A stretch of 64,000 nucleotides of DNA, from positions 1 through 64,000 of the forward strand of contig NZ_JAQKPV010000014.1 of assembly GCF_028200735.1 (NCBI RefSeq), read 5' to 3'. This DNA comes from Streptomyces sp. ACA25. GTDB taxonomy: Bacteria > Actinomycetota > Actinomycetes > Streptomycetales > Streptomycetaceae. Of the stretch, positions 1-9,168 are shown one piece after another. Each line of letters opens with the position of its first letter. The stretch's first letter is position 1. Below the pieces are notes generated by a model that saw nothing but the letters and a program-made list of their open reading frames with translations, ran no database searches and was not told the DNA's origin. A program made the translations under genes and the position numbers.

Positions 1-3000
1 ATTCCGCGCCCGTGTCCCGGAGGAAGAGCATCCGCCGCTGGCCAGAGCTTAGGGGTAGCAGGCTGTCCCTCCGCCCTGGGAGCACCGGCCGCCGACACCC
101 GGCGCTCCGCGCCACGGCATGAATCACTCCGGTCACGGTGGGTTCCGCGAACAGGGCACGCAGGTCCAGTTCGACACCCAGTTCGGCGCGGATGCGGGCG
201 ATGAGGCGGGTGGCGAGGAGTGAGTGGCCGCCGAGGGCGAAAAAGTCGTCGTCGATTCCGACCTGCGGGATTCCCAGCACATCAGCGAACAGACTGCACA
301 GCTGCCTCTCACGCTCGCTGCGGGGCTGTTGGCCCGTCGCGTGCCCCGGATAGTCCGGTGCGGGCAGGGCGCCACGGTTCAGTTTACCGTTCACGGTCAG
401 CGGCAGTTCGTCCATGATGACGACCGCTGCGGGCACCATGTGGGAGGACAGGATCCCGTCAAGGTAACTTCGCAGTCCGGAGCCGGCCGCCGCGGTCCGC
501 CGGGCTGTGAGCGGGTGGTTACTGTGTGGTCCGGCCTCGCCGTGCCAGGTGTACCGCACCGCGCTGGGGTGGCCGTCCGGCAGGAAGACGGCGTCGACCA
601 GGTCGCTTCGCTCGCCGGACGGAACTATCACGCAACGGCATCTCCGTCGCTGGGCTTCGCGGATGAGGTCGGCAGGATCGACGCCACCCCCGGCGGCCAG
701 CAGTGCGCGGGCCCGGTCGATGTCGCCGTTCGCCGCCGCGGCCGCCGCCGCCGTCTCCCCGGACAGGCGCGCGTTGGGTATCGCGGTGACGAACAGACCG
801 TTCAGCGGTATTGGAGGTATCGCCTCACCGTTCCATACCAGGCGCGTCAGCTTTTCCGGCTCGACCGCTTCGGCCGGGCTGCGGTACAGCGTCACGTCGT
901 ATCGATGGCGGCTGAGCTCGTTGTGACTGACGGCCTCCTTGACCCGAACGTCCACCACGTTTGCCCCGGATATTCTGCTGAAGAAGCCCGGTGAGACCAG
1001 CAGTTCCTCCTCGGTGGCGTGGGCGCGGTCGACCGCGTGGCGCAGCACGGCGCCGTCCGGCTCCCCGGGGAGCCGGATCGCTGTCTGAAGCGCCCGGAGG
1101 GTGCGCAGGTCACGTACGTCCCCGACGAACACGGCCCCGCCGGGACGGACGAGGCCGAGGGAATGCTCCACCACCCTGGTCAGATAGTCCGCGTCCGGGA
1201 AGTACTGGACCACGGAATTGATGATCACTGTGTCGAAGAAGCCGGTTGGCAGTCCAACGAAATCGTCGGCGGGACGTTGCTCCAACCGCACCCGTTCGTC
1301 GTCGCCCACGGCCAGGGTGAGCGCGTCGATGGCTTCTGCCGACAGGTCGGTGGCCCAGTAGGAGTCGCAGACGGACAGCAGCGGTGCCAGGAGCAGCCCG
1401 CTGCCCGCCCCTATCTCCAGAATGTTGCTGGGGCGGAGTTCGTGGATGCGGCGGACGGTGGAGTCGCGCCACTCGCGCAGCTGCGACAGGGGGATCGGCG
1501 CACCGTCGTAACTGCTGTTCCAACCCGCGAAATTCTCACCGAAGGCCACGCTGGGGGCGTCCTTCCGTGTCGCGCCGTACATCGCGTCGTACAAGGTCCG
1601 CCAGCCTTCGACCAGGTGTTCCGCCTCGTCGGCGTCCCGTTCGGTACCCGGCGCCGTGACATCGAGCACGGCATACGCCACGAGACGCTGGTCGCCGGGA
1701 CGGTCCTCCCGGAGGATGACCGCAGCGGACTCGACCTCAGGATGCTGTAGCAGCGCTGCTTCGATTTCTCCCGGCTCCACCCGGAACCCACGGATCTGCA
1801 CCTGCTCATCCGCGCGCCCGCAGTAGTCCAGTGAGCCGTCGGGGCGTCGCCGTGCCAGATCCCCGGTCCGGTACATCCGGGCACCTGCGGGCCCGTCCGG
1901 ATCGGCGAGGAAGCGCCCGGAGGTCAGCGCGGGCCGGTTGAGGTATCCGCGGGCCAGGCCTGGGCCGGCTACGTACAGCTCCCCGAGCTCACCGGCCGGC
2001 ACGGGCGCCAGCGTCTCGTCCAGGACCTTCACCCGCAGATCCGGAAGGGGACGCCCGATGGGGCTGCCGCCGGATTCCGTCTGGCTGCTAGGCAGGAGCG
2101 GGAGGTAGCTGACATGCACGGTGGTTTCGGTGATGCCGTACATGTTCACCAGACGTGGTGCGTCCTCCGGATGTCGCGCGTACCAACCCGTCAGACGTCC
2201 GATGTCGAGCGCTTCTCCGCCCAGGATCACGAGACGCAACGCGAGGTTGACGCCGGGGTCCGTGGACAAGCGGTCAGCTCGGTCGAGCTGGTAGAAGGCC
2301 GAAGGTGTTTGGTTGAGCACGGTGACCCGTTCCTCGGCCAGCAAGCGGAGGAATTCGCCGGGTGACCTGCTCACCTCGAACGGGATGACGACCAGCCGTC
2401 CGCCGTAGGCAAGAGCGCCCCATAGCTCCCAGACTGAGAAGTCGAACGTGTAGGAGTGGAACATCGTCCATACGTCGGTGTCGGAGAAGCTGAACCAGGC
2501 GTCGGTGGCCGTCAGTAGGCGGACGACGTTCTCATGGGTGACCAGGACTCCCTTGGGCCGTCCTGTGGAGCCCGAGGTGTAGATGGTGTAGGCGAGATGG
2601 CCCGGCAGGGTGCGCTTCGGCGGTGGACCCACCGGCCCGTGCTCCAGTTCCGCCACCACCTCGGCCGACCGAAGGTCGATGACGGTGATGTCCGACGGCG
2701 GGCCGAGTGCGCCGGAGGTCACCACGCAGACCGGCTCGGAGTCCCGGAGCAGAGACTGCGTTCTGTTCTTCGGCTGAGCTGGGTCCAACGGCAGGTACCC
2801 TGCACCGGCCTTCAGCACGCCCAGAATCGCGACGGCCAGCTCCTCGGAGCGGGGCAGCGCGAGGGCCACCAGTCGGTCCGGCCCGGCGCCGCGCGCGATG
2901 AGCGCATGCGCGAGCCGGTCGGCGCGCCGGTTGAGTTCGCGATAGGTCAAGCCGCTTCCGCCGTGGCTGACGGCGACTGCGTCCGGTCGCCGCATGACCT

Positions 3001-3037
3001 GCTGCTCGAACAGGTCCCTGAGGGTGATCGGCGCCAT
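1..3037 (-). CDS. Nonribosomal peptide synthetase, A(Thr)-MT-PCP-C..., C-terminus beyond window
   Basis: Loads an amino acid, probably threonine, and N-methylates it during peptide assembly. About 1012 residues are visible. The A domain has the ATP loop YTSGSTGRPKG at about 153-163 and A5 NMYGITETT. Aligned to GrsA by eye, the ten specificity residues are D199 (FDFSVWE) then F, W, N, I, G, M, V, H and the A10 lysine K885, giving DFWNIGMVHK, the classic Thr code. A SAM-binding loop EIGAGSG (541-547) and a NSVVQYFP motif sit between A8 and A10, the usual site of embedded N-methyltransferases. A carrier domain follows with GGHSLL, phosphopantetheine Ser939. At 993-1006 the motif LLPLSSGQRRMLFL marks the start of a condensation-type domain cut by the window edge. 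The ATG at 3037 opens directly with an adenylation-type sequence, so no C domain precedes this module. It lies 7 bp downstream of mbtH and is surely cotranscribed with it. Confidence 0.95.
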   Translation of the reverse strand, partial: MAPITLRDLFEQQVMRRPDAVAVSHGGSGLTYRELNRRADRLAHALIARGAGPDRLVALALPRSEELAVAILGVLKAGAGYLPLDPAQPKNRTQSLLRDSEPVCVVTSGALGPPSDITVIDLRSAEVVAELEHGPVGPPPKRTLPGHLAYTIYTSGSTGRPKGVLVTHENVVRLLTATDAWFSFSDTDVWTMFHSYTFDFSVWELWGALAYGGRLVVIPFEVSRSPGEFLRLLAEERVTVLNQTPSAFYQLDRADRLSTDPGVNLALRLVILGGEALDIGRLTGWYARHPEDAPRLVNMYGITETTVHVSYLPLLPSSQTESGGSPIGRPLPDLRVKVLDETLAPVPAGELGELYVAGPGLARGYLNRPALTSGRFLADPDGPAGARMYRTGDLARRRPDGSLDYCGRADEQVQIRGFRVEPGEIEAALLQHPEVESAAVILREDRPGDQRLVAYAVLDVTAPGTERDADEAEHLVEGWRTLYDAMYGATRKDAPSVAFGENFAGWNSSYDGAPIPLSQLREWRDSTVRRIHELRPSNILEIGAGSGLLLAPLLSVCDSYWATDLSAEAIDALTLAVGDDERVRLEQRPADDFVGLPTGFFDTVIINSVVQYFPDADYLTRVVEHSLGLVRPGGAVFVGDVRDLRTLRALQTAIRLPGEPDGAVLRHAVDRAHATEEELLVSPGFFSRISGANVVDVRVKEAVSHNELSRHRYDVTLYRSPAEAVEPEKLTRLVWNGEAIPPIPLNGLFVTAIPNARLSGETAAAAAAANGDIDRARALLAAGGGVDPADLIREAQRRRCRCVIVPSGERSDLVDAVFLPDGHPSAVRYTWHGEAGPHSNHPLTARRTAAAGSGLRSYLDGILSSHMVPAAVVIMDELPLTVNGKLNRGALPAPDYPGHATGQQPRSERERQLCSLFADVLGIPQVGIDDDFFALGGHSLLATRLIARIRAELGVELDLRALFAEPTVTGVIHAVARSAGCRRPVLPGRRDSLLPLSSGQRRMLFLRDTGAE

Positions 3038-3044
3038 CGCAGGT

Positions 3045-3257
3045 CTACTCCGTTCTCATAGCGGCCGCTAGACTCGCCGGCCGCATGTCAGTCCAGTTTT
3101 GATCGATGTAGGCCAGGGCGTCGGCACGCGGGGAGGCATCGAGGACGACGTGCCAGCCTGTCGGCACGGTGATCCAGCTGGGCCACAGCGAGTGCTGGTT
3201 CTCGTCGTTGACCAGGACGAGGTAGTCACGGTCGTCGTGTTCAAAGGGGTTGGTCAT
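3045..3257 (-). CDS. mbtH: MbtH-like protein
   Basis: A 70-residue chaperone-like partner that binds NRPS adenylation domains and is often needed for their solubility or activity. The family signature is complete: NDENQHSLWP, then PTGW, then the C-terminal NWTDMRP. The ATG at 3257 gives the standard family start MTNPFEHDD. It lies 7 bp upstream of the NRPS and 8 bp downstream of the methyltransferase, so the three genes form one minus-strand operon. The likely partner is the threonine A domain next to it. Confidence 0.97.
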   Translation of the reverse strand: MTNPFEHDDRDYLVLVNDENQHSLWPSWITVPTGWHVVLDASPRADALAYIDQNWTDMRPASLAAAMRTE

Positions 3258-3265
3258 CACTGAAC

Positions 3266-4276
3266 TCAATTCGAGACGATGAAGAGCCGCCCGCCGGGGA
3301 ATCGGTGGGGGAGGCACGACACTTGCGAGAAGCCGGCCGACAGAAACGCTTCGCGCCATTCGCGTTCCGTTGGCAGATCCACCTTCATGAAGGTGGCATG
3401 CAGATAGGTGAACAAGGCGCTGAACCGGCGCTCCCGCTCATCGGTCGCGTAGGGAACGGCGTCGGTGACAGCCAGGAAGCCTCCGGGGGCCAGTGCCTCG
3501 CGGCAGCCGCGCAGAACGCCGGTGCGGGCGGTGGGGTTATTCACCACATCGTGGAGCACGAATCCGGCATGGATCACCTCGGCACCCTCGATGGGGCTCC
3601 GGTCCTCGGCCACTGACTCGATGGATCTGGTGACCACCTCCATCCGGTCGCCGACGCCTGCCTTGTCAGCTGCCTGTCGTGCTTGGTCGGAGGCGGCCGG
3701 GCTGATATCGAGAGCCACCCCCGTTCGCTCGGAGGACTCCCGTAGCAGTTCGATGAGGAGGCCCGCGGCCCCCGAGCCGAGGTCGACCACTCGTTTCGCA
3801 CCCGACTCCGCGATCAGTCGGAAGGCAGCGGGGTAGAACGCACGGTTTCCGATCCAGCGTGAACTGACAGCCACACGGCGGCCGTTCCGGCTGTGGATAC
3901 GTGCCGCGCCGTCCGGGTCGCGCAGGAACGCCGTCGCATGCTCGATAAACGGAGCATTGGCATGGAAGGCCCAGGAGAGGTACCCGGCCTGATACCGGCG
4001 TTCCTCGAAGTCCCCCGCCGTCTGGAACATCTCGGGTGATTCGGCCCGCAGTACCAGACCGGCCGCGAGGAGAGCGTCGAGGAAATCGCCGATGCCCGCC
4101 TCCGGCGCGCCGGCCGCGCCGGCCAGCTCGGCCACGCTGAACGGCTCTCCCGCGTCGAGAACGTGATCCACTTCCAGCTCCGCGGCGATCTGCAGCAGTG
4201 CTCCCACCGCTGCCAGGTCAGCGGCTGTTTCGATCGCCTCCATCGACGATGTCCTGATCGTGTCCTGAACTGCCAT
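3266..4276 (-). CDS. SAM-dependent methyltransferase (winged-helix dimerisation domain plus class I fold)
   Basis: A 336-residue methyltransferase of the acetylserotonin/O-methyltransferase type. Residues 1-95 look like the small helical dimerisation domain of this class (SVAELAGAAGAPEAGIGDFL). The Rossmann SAM loop is VVDLGSGAAG (163-172), followed by an acidic ribose contact (GVALDIS) and a late motif HAGFVLHDVVNN that normally carries catalytic residues. The start at ATG 4276 has a good ribosome binding site (AAGGAG, 6 bp away). As first gene of the mbtH-NRPS operon it probably tailors the peptide or a precursor. The NRPS already has its own embedded methyltransferase, so this one should act on a different atom. 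The substrate cannot be read from sequence. Confidence 0.88.
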   Translation of the reverse strand: MAVQDTIRTSSMEAIETAADLAAVGALLQIAAELEVDHVLDAGEPFSVAELAGAAGAPEAGIGDFLDALLAAGLVLRAESPEMFQTAGDFEERRYQAGYLSWAFHANAPFIEHATAFLRDPDGAARIHSRNGRRVAVSSRWIGNRAFYPAAFRLIAESGAKRVVDLGSGAAGLLIELLRESSERTGVALDISPAASDQARQAADKAGVGDRMEVVTRSIESVAEDRSPIEGAEVIHAGFVLHDVVNNPTARTGVLRGCREALAPGGFLAVTDAVPYATDERERRFSALFTYLHATFMKVDLPTEREWREAFLSAGFSQVSCLPHRFPGGRLFIVSN

Positions 4277-4865
4277 GTCTTCTCCTTGCTGGGTCCTCGA
4301 CATCGCTGACGGCGGTGCGGGGTCTCCCTCCGGCCCGCTGAAACACGTGGAACAGGAGCGCTGAGCAACTGCTGGAACCTCCAGACCGCAGCGAATCCCT
4401 CGACTCGGTTCGGCCGTCCGGCTCGGAGCGCAACCGGTCGCAGGTGCCCCCGCCGATGGGCGGACGACGAGTTCCTCGAGGTTGCCGTGGCACCTGTGAG
4501 CCGATGGGGACGGTACGAAGCCGATGTTGGCTGGACGTTGGCCCGCTGTGCACGAGCGAATACCCCGGGCGGGTGCACCCCTCTTTGCGTGACGCGCCAT
4601 GGGCCCGCCAGTCAGGCGATGCGGCCGGCCCGGTCGCACCTGGCCAGCAGTGATGGAGGGACCGGCCCGTTGAGCCTCCGAAACCAGCCGAGGGGTCAGG
4701 CATGACCCGGGCCCCGACTGCGCCCGCTTTGACGTTGAGCACCTCCTGAGCAGCGGCCGCAAGCCCTCCGGCGTTCTGGCTCGATAAGGCTTCGGTATGT
4801 CACTCTGAGATCGCAGGCATCCATATGCTCCGTACACGGATCAGCATGCTGGAAGGACTGGACCC
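4277..4865. promoter_or_regulatory. 589-bp divergent intergenic region between the NRPS operon and the StrR-like regulator
   Basis: No gene is supported here. The open frames present are GC-driven and have no recognisable product. The region must hold the promoters of the methyltransferase-mbtH-NRPS operon (minus) and the regulator (plus). I looked for the StrR-type operator (GTTCGAC and its inverted partner, about 11 bp apart) and found no convincing copy. Confidence 0.5.
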
Positions 4866-5891
4866 TTGTTCGATAAACCGCATTCAGCGGTCCTCAAAGT
4901 TCCGGTGGAGTCACTGTCACCAGCAGATTCACCGCGCCTCGAAGGTTTGAACCATGACCACGTACAAGCCCTTGCGGAGAGCGGGGCTGAGTTGGAACCG
5001 ATTCTCGTGGACCGTGCGGCGGGGCGGGTGGTGGACGGCATGCACCGTTTACAGGCCACCATCCTCCGTGGGGACCGTGACATTGCGCTCCGCTACGTGG
5101 AGGGCCCATCGGCCGACATGTTCATCTGCGCTGTGAAGGCCAATATCAGCCACGGTCTTCCCTTAACCCTCCGGGACCGTAAGGCGGCCGTCCTGCGCAT
5201 CCTGAACTCCCATCCTCACTGGTCCGACCGGGCCATCGCGGCCGTCACAGGTGTATCGCCCAAGACGGTGGGGACGCTGCGAGGGTTTTCCAGTGAGGAA
5301 TCTCCTCAGTCGAAACAGTCAGTCGCCCGCGTCGGCATGGATGGCCGTGCACGCCCGGTCAACATGCGCGAGCGACGGGAGAAGGCCCTGGCACTGATTG
5401 CGGAACGTCCGGAAGCACCCCTGCGCGAGGTGGCCGAACGGGCAGGTGTTTCCATCAGCACGGTGCATCGTCTACGCAGGAAAGTGAAGTCCTGCCCCTC
5501 CACTCTGAAGACGGCGAAGCAGCTGGCCGCACCGCGCGCCTCTCTCATGGCGGCGGCACGCCCCCCGGGATTCCCCCTGGCCTCGGTTCCGAACCCGTGC
5601 CCGCCCGCCGAGGCGGAGCATGAGAGCGCGCACAGCCGGATGCGGGCCATGGAAATGCTGGCCAATGACCCGTCGATCCGATTCACCGACAGCGGCCGTA
5701 CGCTGCTGCGCTGGCTCAACGGCCAGGCCCGATGGCTCGCGGCGAGCGAACGGTTGCTGCCGACCGTTCCTCCGCACTGTGTACGGGCACTGTCCGAGGT
5801 GGTGAGTGACTATGCCAAGGCGTTGGAGCAGTTGGCCGGCGAGTTGCAGCAGACGGATCAGCTGGACGGCTCGTGGCGGGCGGTCCACTGA
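4866..5891 (+). CDS. StrR/NovG-type pathway-specific activator (ParB-like N-terminus)
   Basis: A 341-residue DNA-binding activator of the family that includes StrR (streptomycin), NovG and the glycopeptide regulators. The ParB-like N-terminal fold shows LKVPVESLSPADSPR (10-24), then the hallmark VDGMHRL (56-62). A helix-turn-helix follows at 119-139 (WSDRAIAAVTGVSPKTV) and a second HTH-like segment at 187-204 (REVAERAGVSISTVHRL). The length is close to StrR. The chosen start is TTG 4866, preceded by GGAAGG, which gives the family-like N-terminus MFDKPHSAVLKVPV. It is transcribed divergently from the NRPS operon, as expected for a cluster-situated activator. It may also control the six-gene cassette downstream. 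Confidence 0.9.
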   Translation: MFDKPHSAVLKVPVESLSPADSPRLEGLNHDHVQALAESGAELEPILVDRAAGRVVDGMHRLQATILRGDRDIALRYVEGPSADMFICAVKANISHGLPLTLRDRKAAVLRILNSHPHWSDRAIAAVTGVSPKTVGTLRGFSSEESPQSKQSVARVGMDGRARPVNMRERREKALALIAERPEAPLREVAERAGVSISTVHRLRRKVKSCPSTLKTAKQLAAPRASLMAAARPPGFPLASVPNPCPPAEAEHESAHSRMRAMEMLANDPSIRFTDSGRTLLRWLNGQARWLAASERLLPTVPPHCVRALSEVVSDYAKALEQLAGELQQTDQLDGSWRAVH

Positions 5892-6051
5892 GCGCCGCGC
5901 CGCCTTGCTGACCCTCGGAGCCCAGCTGTTCTGTCTCGGGAGGTTGTGGACGGTGACAGGGCTCACGGCTGTTCGAGCTTGAAATGGGTGAGGGCCTTCT
6001 GGCCTGGTGTGGATTGCGACATCTGCACCAGCGACAGATAGGCCCTTGTGC

Positions 6052-6575
6052 CCACGGTTATGCACCCCTGACCGAGACCGGCCGTCTGCGTCTGGCCCGC
6101 TGTGTGGCCGGGGACGGCCGGCCCCTGCGCCGCGCCGCCGAGCGTTTCCAGGTCTCGCCGACCACCGCTGAGCGCTGGGCCGACGGCTATCGGACGTTCG
6201 GCGAAGAGGGCTTGAGTGACCGCTCCTCCCGTCCTCGCTCCAGCCCGCCCCGCACCGAGCGCCGGATCATCAAGTTCCGTCTCCTGCGCCGCTGGGGCAC
6301 GGACCGCATCGCCCACCTGCTGCACCGGGTGGCTGACCCGCTTCCGTCTGGCCCGGCTCCCGCACCGGGACCGGGCCTCCTGCCGGGTCATCCGCCCTAC
6401 GAACGCGCCCGGCCCGGCGAGCTGGTGCACGGTGGCATGAAGAAGCTCGGCAACATCCAAGACGGCGGCGCCACAAGACCCTGGGCCGGCAAGCAGGCCG
6501 CAGGAACCGCGCCCACGCCCTTTAGGGCGGCCTGCGCACTGCCGTCGACGAGTTGTGCTGCCGGAGCGGCAGCAG
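6052..6575 (+). pseudogene. Decayed IS481-type transposase fragment
   Basis: The N-terminal half of an IS481-family transposase is readable but broken. The first frame has the HTH region GRLRLARCV, RRAAERFQVSPTTAERWA and SDRSSRP, then RRIIKFRLLRRWG. After LLHRV the homologous reading moves to the +1 frame (LTRFRLARL) and back to the first frame at YERARPGELVH and KKLGNI. It shifts again near 6470, where HKTLGRQAGRRNRA continues the match. The DDE catalytic region is missing. No terminal inverted repeats or target duplication were identified with confidence. The remnant separates the regulator from the biosynthetic cassette and shows that this locus has been rearranged. Confidence 0.75.
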
Positions 6576-7333
6576 GAACAGCACCTCTTCTCCGGAGCTG
6601 CTGGAAAGCCGGATGGAGCGGGCGGCACGCCTGGCCATGCGGTCATGCTGCACTCGTTTCGACCGGAGTGCCTTGGCCGCAGTTCGTGAGAACGGGTCCG
6701 CCGGTAGGGGGCAATGAGCGAGCCCCAGTCGAGCGCGTCGTCATGTGATCGGCGTCAGGTCGGCAAGCGCGCCACCGCTGATTCCGGCGAGGGTGGCAGG
6801 TCATTTCCTGTTCGCATCATAAGGCGTTGCCTCGTTCTGGCTGGGCATCTCGGCCGTTCGAGATCACTTTCGGGGTGGAATAGGGAAACAGCATGTGACG
6901 AGGATCACGTTTGAGATGCGAAATGGCCCGTTCTGTGGGATACGAGTCAGTGTCGCGAAGGCGGAGAAACTTCTCAATGTTCGGGATACGGACGCACGTC
7001 ACTGACCTGCGGACGGATGTGACTAACCCCTGCGAGGGTCGCCACGTGGTTACGATGAGGTCAGGGCGCGAAGGCGGATGCCACCTTTGTTTCCTCGCCG
7101 CCGTCCGTACCCGATAATTCTCCGGCCACGGATACGATGGAATCGGCCGCTGTGATGGAGTTTCTGTCCGGGTTCCCGGGGAGGACTCCTGTGGCTCATG
7201 GCGATTCGGACCGTACGCCGGGTTGTTCATCCTTCGCCGGGTCGGCCGTTGCGGAGGCGCCGAGGATTTACCTTCCGTACAGCTGGGTGAGCGACAGGTG
7301 CGTTCAGCGGTGCGGCCTTCGGACGGGAGCACA
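6576..7333. promoter_or_regulatory. 758-bp non-coding stretch upstream of the mhpD-like gene
   Basis: No credible gene. The stretch looks richer in A and T than its neighbours, especially about 6880-7120, which fits a regulatory or recently acquired segment. It must contain the promoter of the six-gene cassette. A short half-palindrome (CGTTCGAG near 6855) resembles half of a StrR site, but its partner is missing. The left end may still hold remnants of the insertion sequence. Confidence 0.4.
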
Positions 7334-8128
7334 GTGAAGATCTCGGAGAAAGACATCAGCGATTGGGCCATGGCACTCCATGAGGCGCGAGCCAAGCGCT
7401 GCCCCATCCGGCCCTTCACCGACGCGCATCCCGGGCTGGGCATGGACGATGGATACGCGATCCAGCGAAAGCTGGTCGGCATGCTCACCGCGGCCGGTGA
7501 CAGTGTGGTCGGGTACAAGGCAGGGCTCACTTCTGCCCCGATGCAGCGCATGTTCGGCGTCAGCACCCCGGACTACGGCCCCGTGCTGGGATCGACCGTG
7601 TATATGTCAGGGGCGACCGTGTCTGCCCACACGTTCATCGCGCCGAAGGTAGAGGCGGAGATCGTGTTCCGGCTCGGAAGTCCCCTGAAGGGCCCCGGGG
7701 TCACGATGGCTGCGGCGCGTGCGGCCATTGCCGAGGTCATGGCCGGGCTGGAAATCGTCGATTCCCGCATTGAGAACTGGCGCATCTCCCTCGCCGATAC
7801 GATTGCCGATCTCGCGTCGAACGGTGCCGTGGTCCTGGCGCCCCCGGTGGTGCTCGCCGAGGACTGCGCACATCGGCTGACCGGTATGGCTTTTTCGCGC
7901 AACGGGGATCTCGTGGCGACCGGTGCGGGTGCCGCCGCCCTGGGTGACCCGGTCGCAGTGGTGGCCTGGCTGGCGAACGTCCTCGGCGAGCACGGTGTGA
8001 CGCTCGACGCAGGGCAGTTGATTATGACTGGAGCCCTCCACGCCGCCGTTCCGATGGGCCCCGGCGACACATTCGTCGCCGAGTTCGACCGACTGGGAAC
8101 GGTCACCCTCCAGGTCGGCGACGCGTAG
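7334..8128 (+). CDS. 2-oxopent-4-enoate hydratase family protein (MhpD-like)
   Basis: A 264-residue member of the MhpD/DmpE/fumarylacetoacetase-like hydratase family. In catabolism it adds water to 2-oxopent-4-enoate to give 4-hydroxy-2-oxovalerate. The metal ligands are present: E107 and E109 in PKVEAEIVF and E140 in GLEIVDSR. The GTG start at 7334 has GGGAG 4 bp upstream and gives normal family length. It leads a plus-strand cassette containing the matching dehydrogenase and aldolase. However, no ring-cleavage dioxygenase or hydrolase is nearby, and the neighbours are an ACP, an aminotransferase and an NRPS. I infer that it runs in the dehydration direction, making a 2-oxo-enoate for an unusual amino acid. 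Direction and substrate are inference. Confidence 0.9.
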   Translation: MKISEKDISDWAMALHEARAKRCPIRPFTDAHPGLGMDDGYAIQRKLVGMLTAAGDSVVGYKAGLTSAPMQRMFGVSTPDYGPVLGSTVYMSGATVSAHTFIAPKVEAEIVFRLGSPLKGPGVTMAAARAAIAEVMAGLEIVDSRIENWRISLADTIADLASNGAVVLAPPVVLAEDCAHRLTGMAFSRNGDLVATGAGAAALGDPVAVVAWLANVLGEHGVTLDAGQLIMTGALHAAVPMGPGDTFVAEFDRLGTVTLQVGDA

Positions 8129-8274
8129 GCAGGCACGGACGAGCCGGGGAGGTACCCGTCGGCCCGGCCCCGTGGGTGTGGTCCTGTCATGGACGGGCCA
8201 TCACTCGGCGAGGGAACACGACAGGCGCACGCACTCGGCAAGTGGCTTTCTACACAGGGAAGGGCGATACACGC

Positions 8275-9168
8275 ATGAACCAGAAGGGACGCCTGCCCGT
8301 GGCGGTACTCGGTGCCGGCCTCATCGGTGTCGACTTAGCAGCCAAGATCCTGCGATCGGAGTCTCTGGATTGCGGACTGGTCGTGGCCCGGGACGGCAAC
8401 GCCCCGGGCTTACGACAGGCGGCCGCACTCGGCCTCCCGACAAGCGCGTACGGTATCCGGTCGATTCTGGACGCTCCGGAGCCGTTCGGCGTCATCTTCG
8501 ATGCCACCAATGCCTCGGCGCATGCCGAGCACGCGGCGCAACTGCGTCTCCTCGGCGCGAAGCTGGTGGATCTGACGCCCAGCAAGGTGGGGCGGATGGT
8601 GGTGCCCAGCGTGAACGGGGCCGACGCCCTGACATGCGACAACATCAGCATGATCAGCTGCGGTGGTCAGGCGTCGATACCCATCGTGCACGCCATCACC
8701 CGGGAGCACGCGGTCGACTACGTCGAAGTCGTGACTACTGCAGCAAGCCCGAGCGTCGGCCGGTCCACCCGGCTCAATCTCGACGAGTACGTCGAGACCA
8801 CGCAGGAGGCGGTACGGGACTTCACCGGGGTGAAGAACGTCAAGGCGATCCTCAACGTCAGCCCTGCCAGACCTCCCGCGACCTTCCGGGTCGCCATGTC
8901 GCTGAGGGGGGAGGGGCTTGCCGCCGGATCAGTGGAAGCGGCAGTGAAGGCCGCGGTGGAGCAGGTCCGCACGTTCGTCGACGGTTTCCGGGTGGCGGCC
9001 ACCTCTGTACACGACAACACGGCCTTTGTCGCCGTCGAGGTCACCTCCTCAGGTGACCGGATCCCCTGGTACGCCGGAAATCTCGACATCATTAATTCCG
9101 CCGCGGTCCATGTCGCCGAGAGATACGCCGCGGCCGGCCTCGCGAGCATAGGTACGGAGACGCCATGA
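8275..9168 (+). CDS. Acylating acetaldehyde/propanal dehydrogenase (MhpF/DmpF-like)
   Basis: A 297-residue CoA-acylating aldehyde dehydrogenase of the MhpF/DmpF/BphJ type, which interconverts acetyl- or propionyl-CoA and the aldehyde with NAD(H). The Rossmann motif is VLGAGLIGVDLAAK (11-24). The catalytic cysteine is C129 in SCGGQASIP, equivalent to Cys132 of DmpF as I remember it. ATG 8275 follows GGGAAGGG. The 3' end overlaps the aldolase start by 4 bp, as expected for a pair known to form a channelling complex. In a biosynthetic setting it would supply the aldehyde by reducing an acyl thioester. Whether it can take the acyl group from the neighbouring ACP rather than from CoA is open. Confidence 0.93.
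   Translation: MNQKGRLPVAVLGAGLIGVDLAAKILRSESLDCGLVVARDGNAPGLRQAAALGLPTSAYGIRSILDAPEPFGVIFDATNASAHAEHAAQLRLLGAKLVDLTPSKVGRMVVPSVNGADALTCDNISMISCGGQASIPIVHAITREHAVDYVEVVTTAASPSVGRSTRLNLDEYVETTQEAVRDFTGVKNVKAILNVSPARPPATFRVAMSLRGEGLAAGSVEAAVKAAVEQVRTFVDGFRVAATSVHDNTAFVAVEVTSSGDRIPWYAGNLDIINSAAVHVAERYAAAGLASIGTETP

Noticed and set aside
4277..4865. Overlapping open frames in the divergent NRPS/regulator gap
   Set aside because: No ribosome binding site, family match or hydrophobicity pattern; composition looks like random GC-rich frames.
6840..6870. Possible StrR operator near CGTTCGAG
   Set aside because: Only one arm is seen and the inverted partner at the right distance is missing.
6817..7566. 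Minus-strand open frame of about 249 codons upstream of and into mhpD
   Set aside because: It runs into the well-supported hydratase gene and has no recognisable domain.
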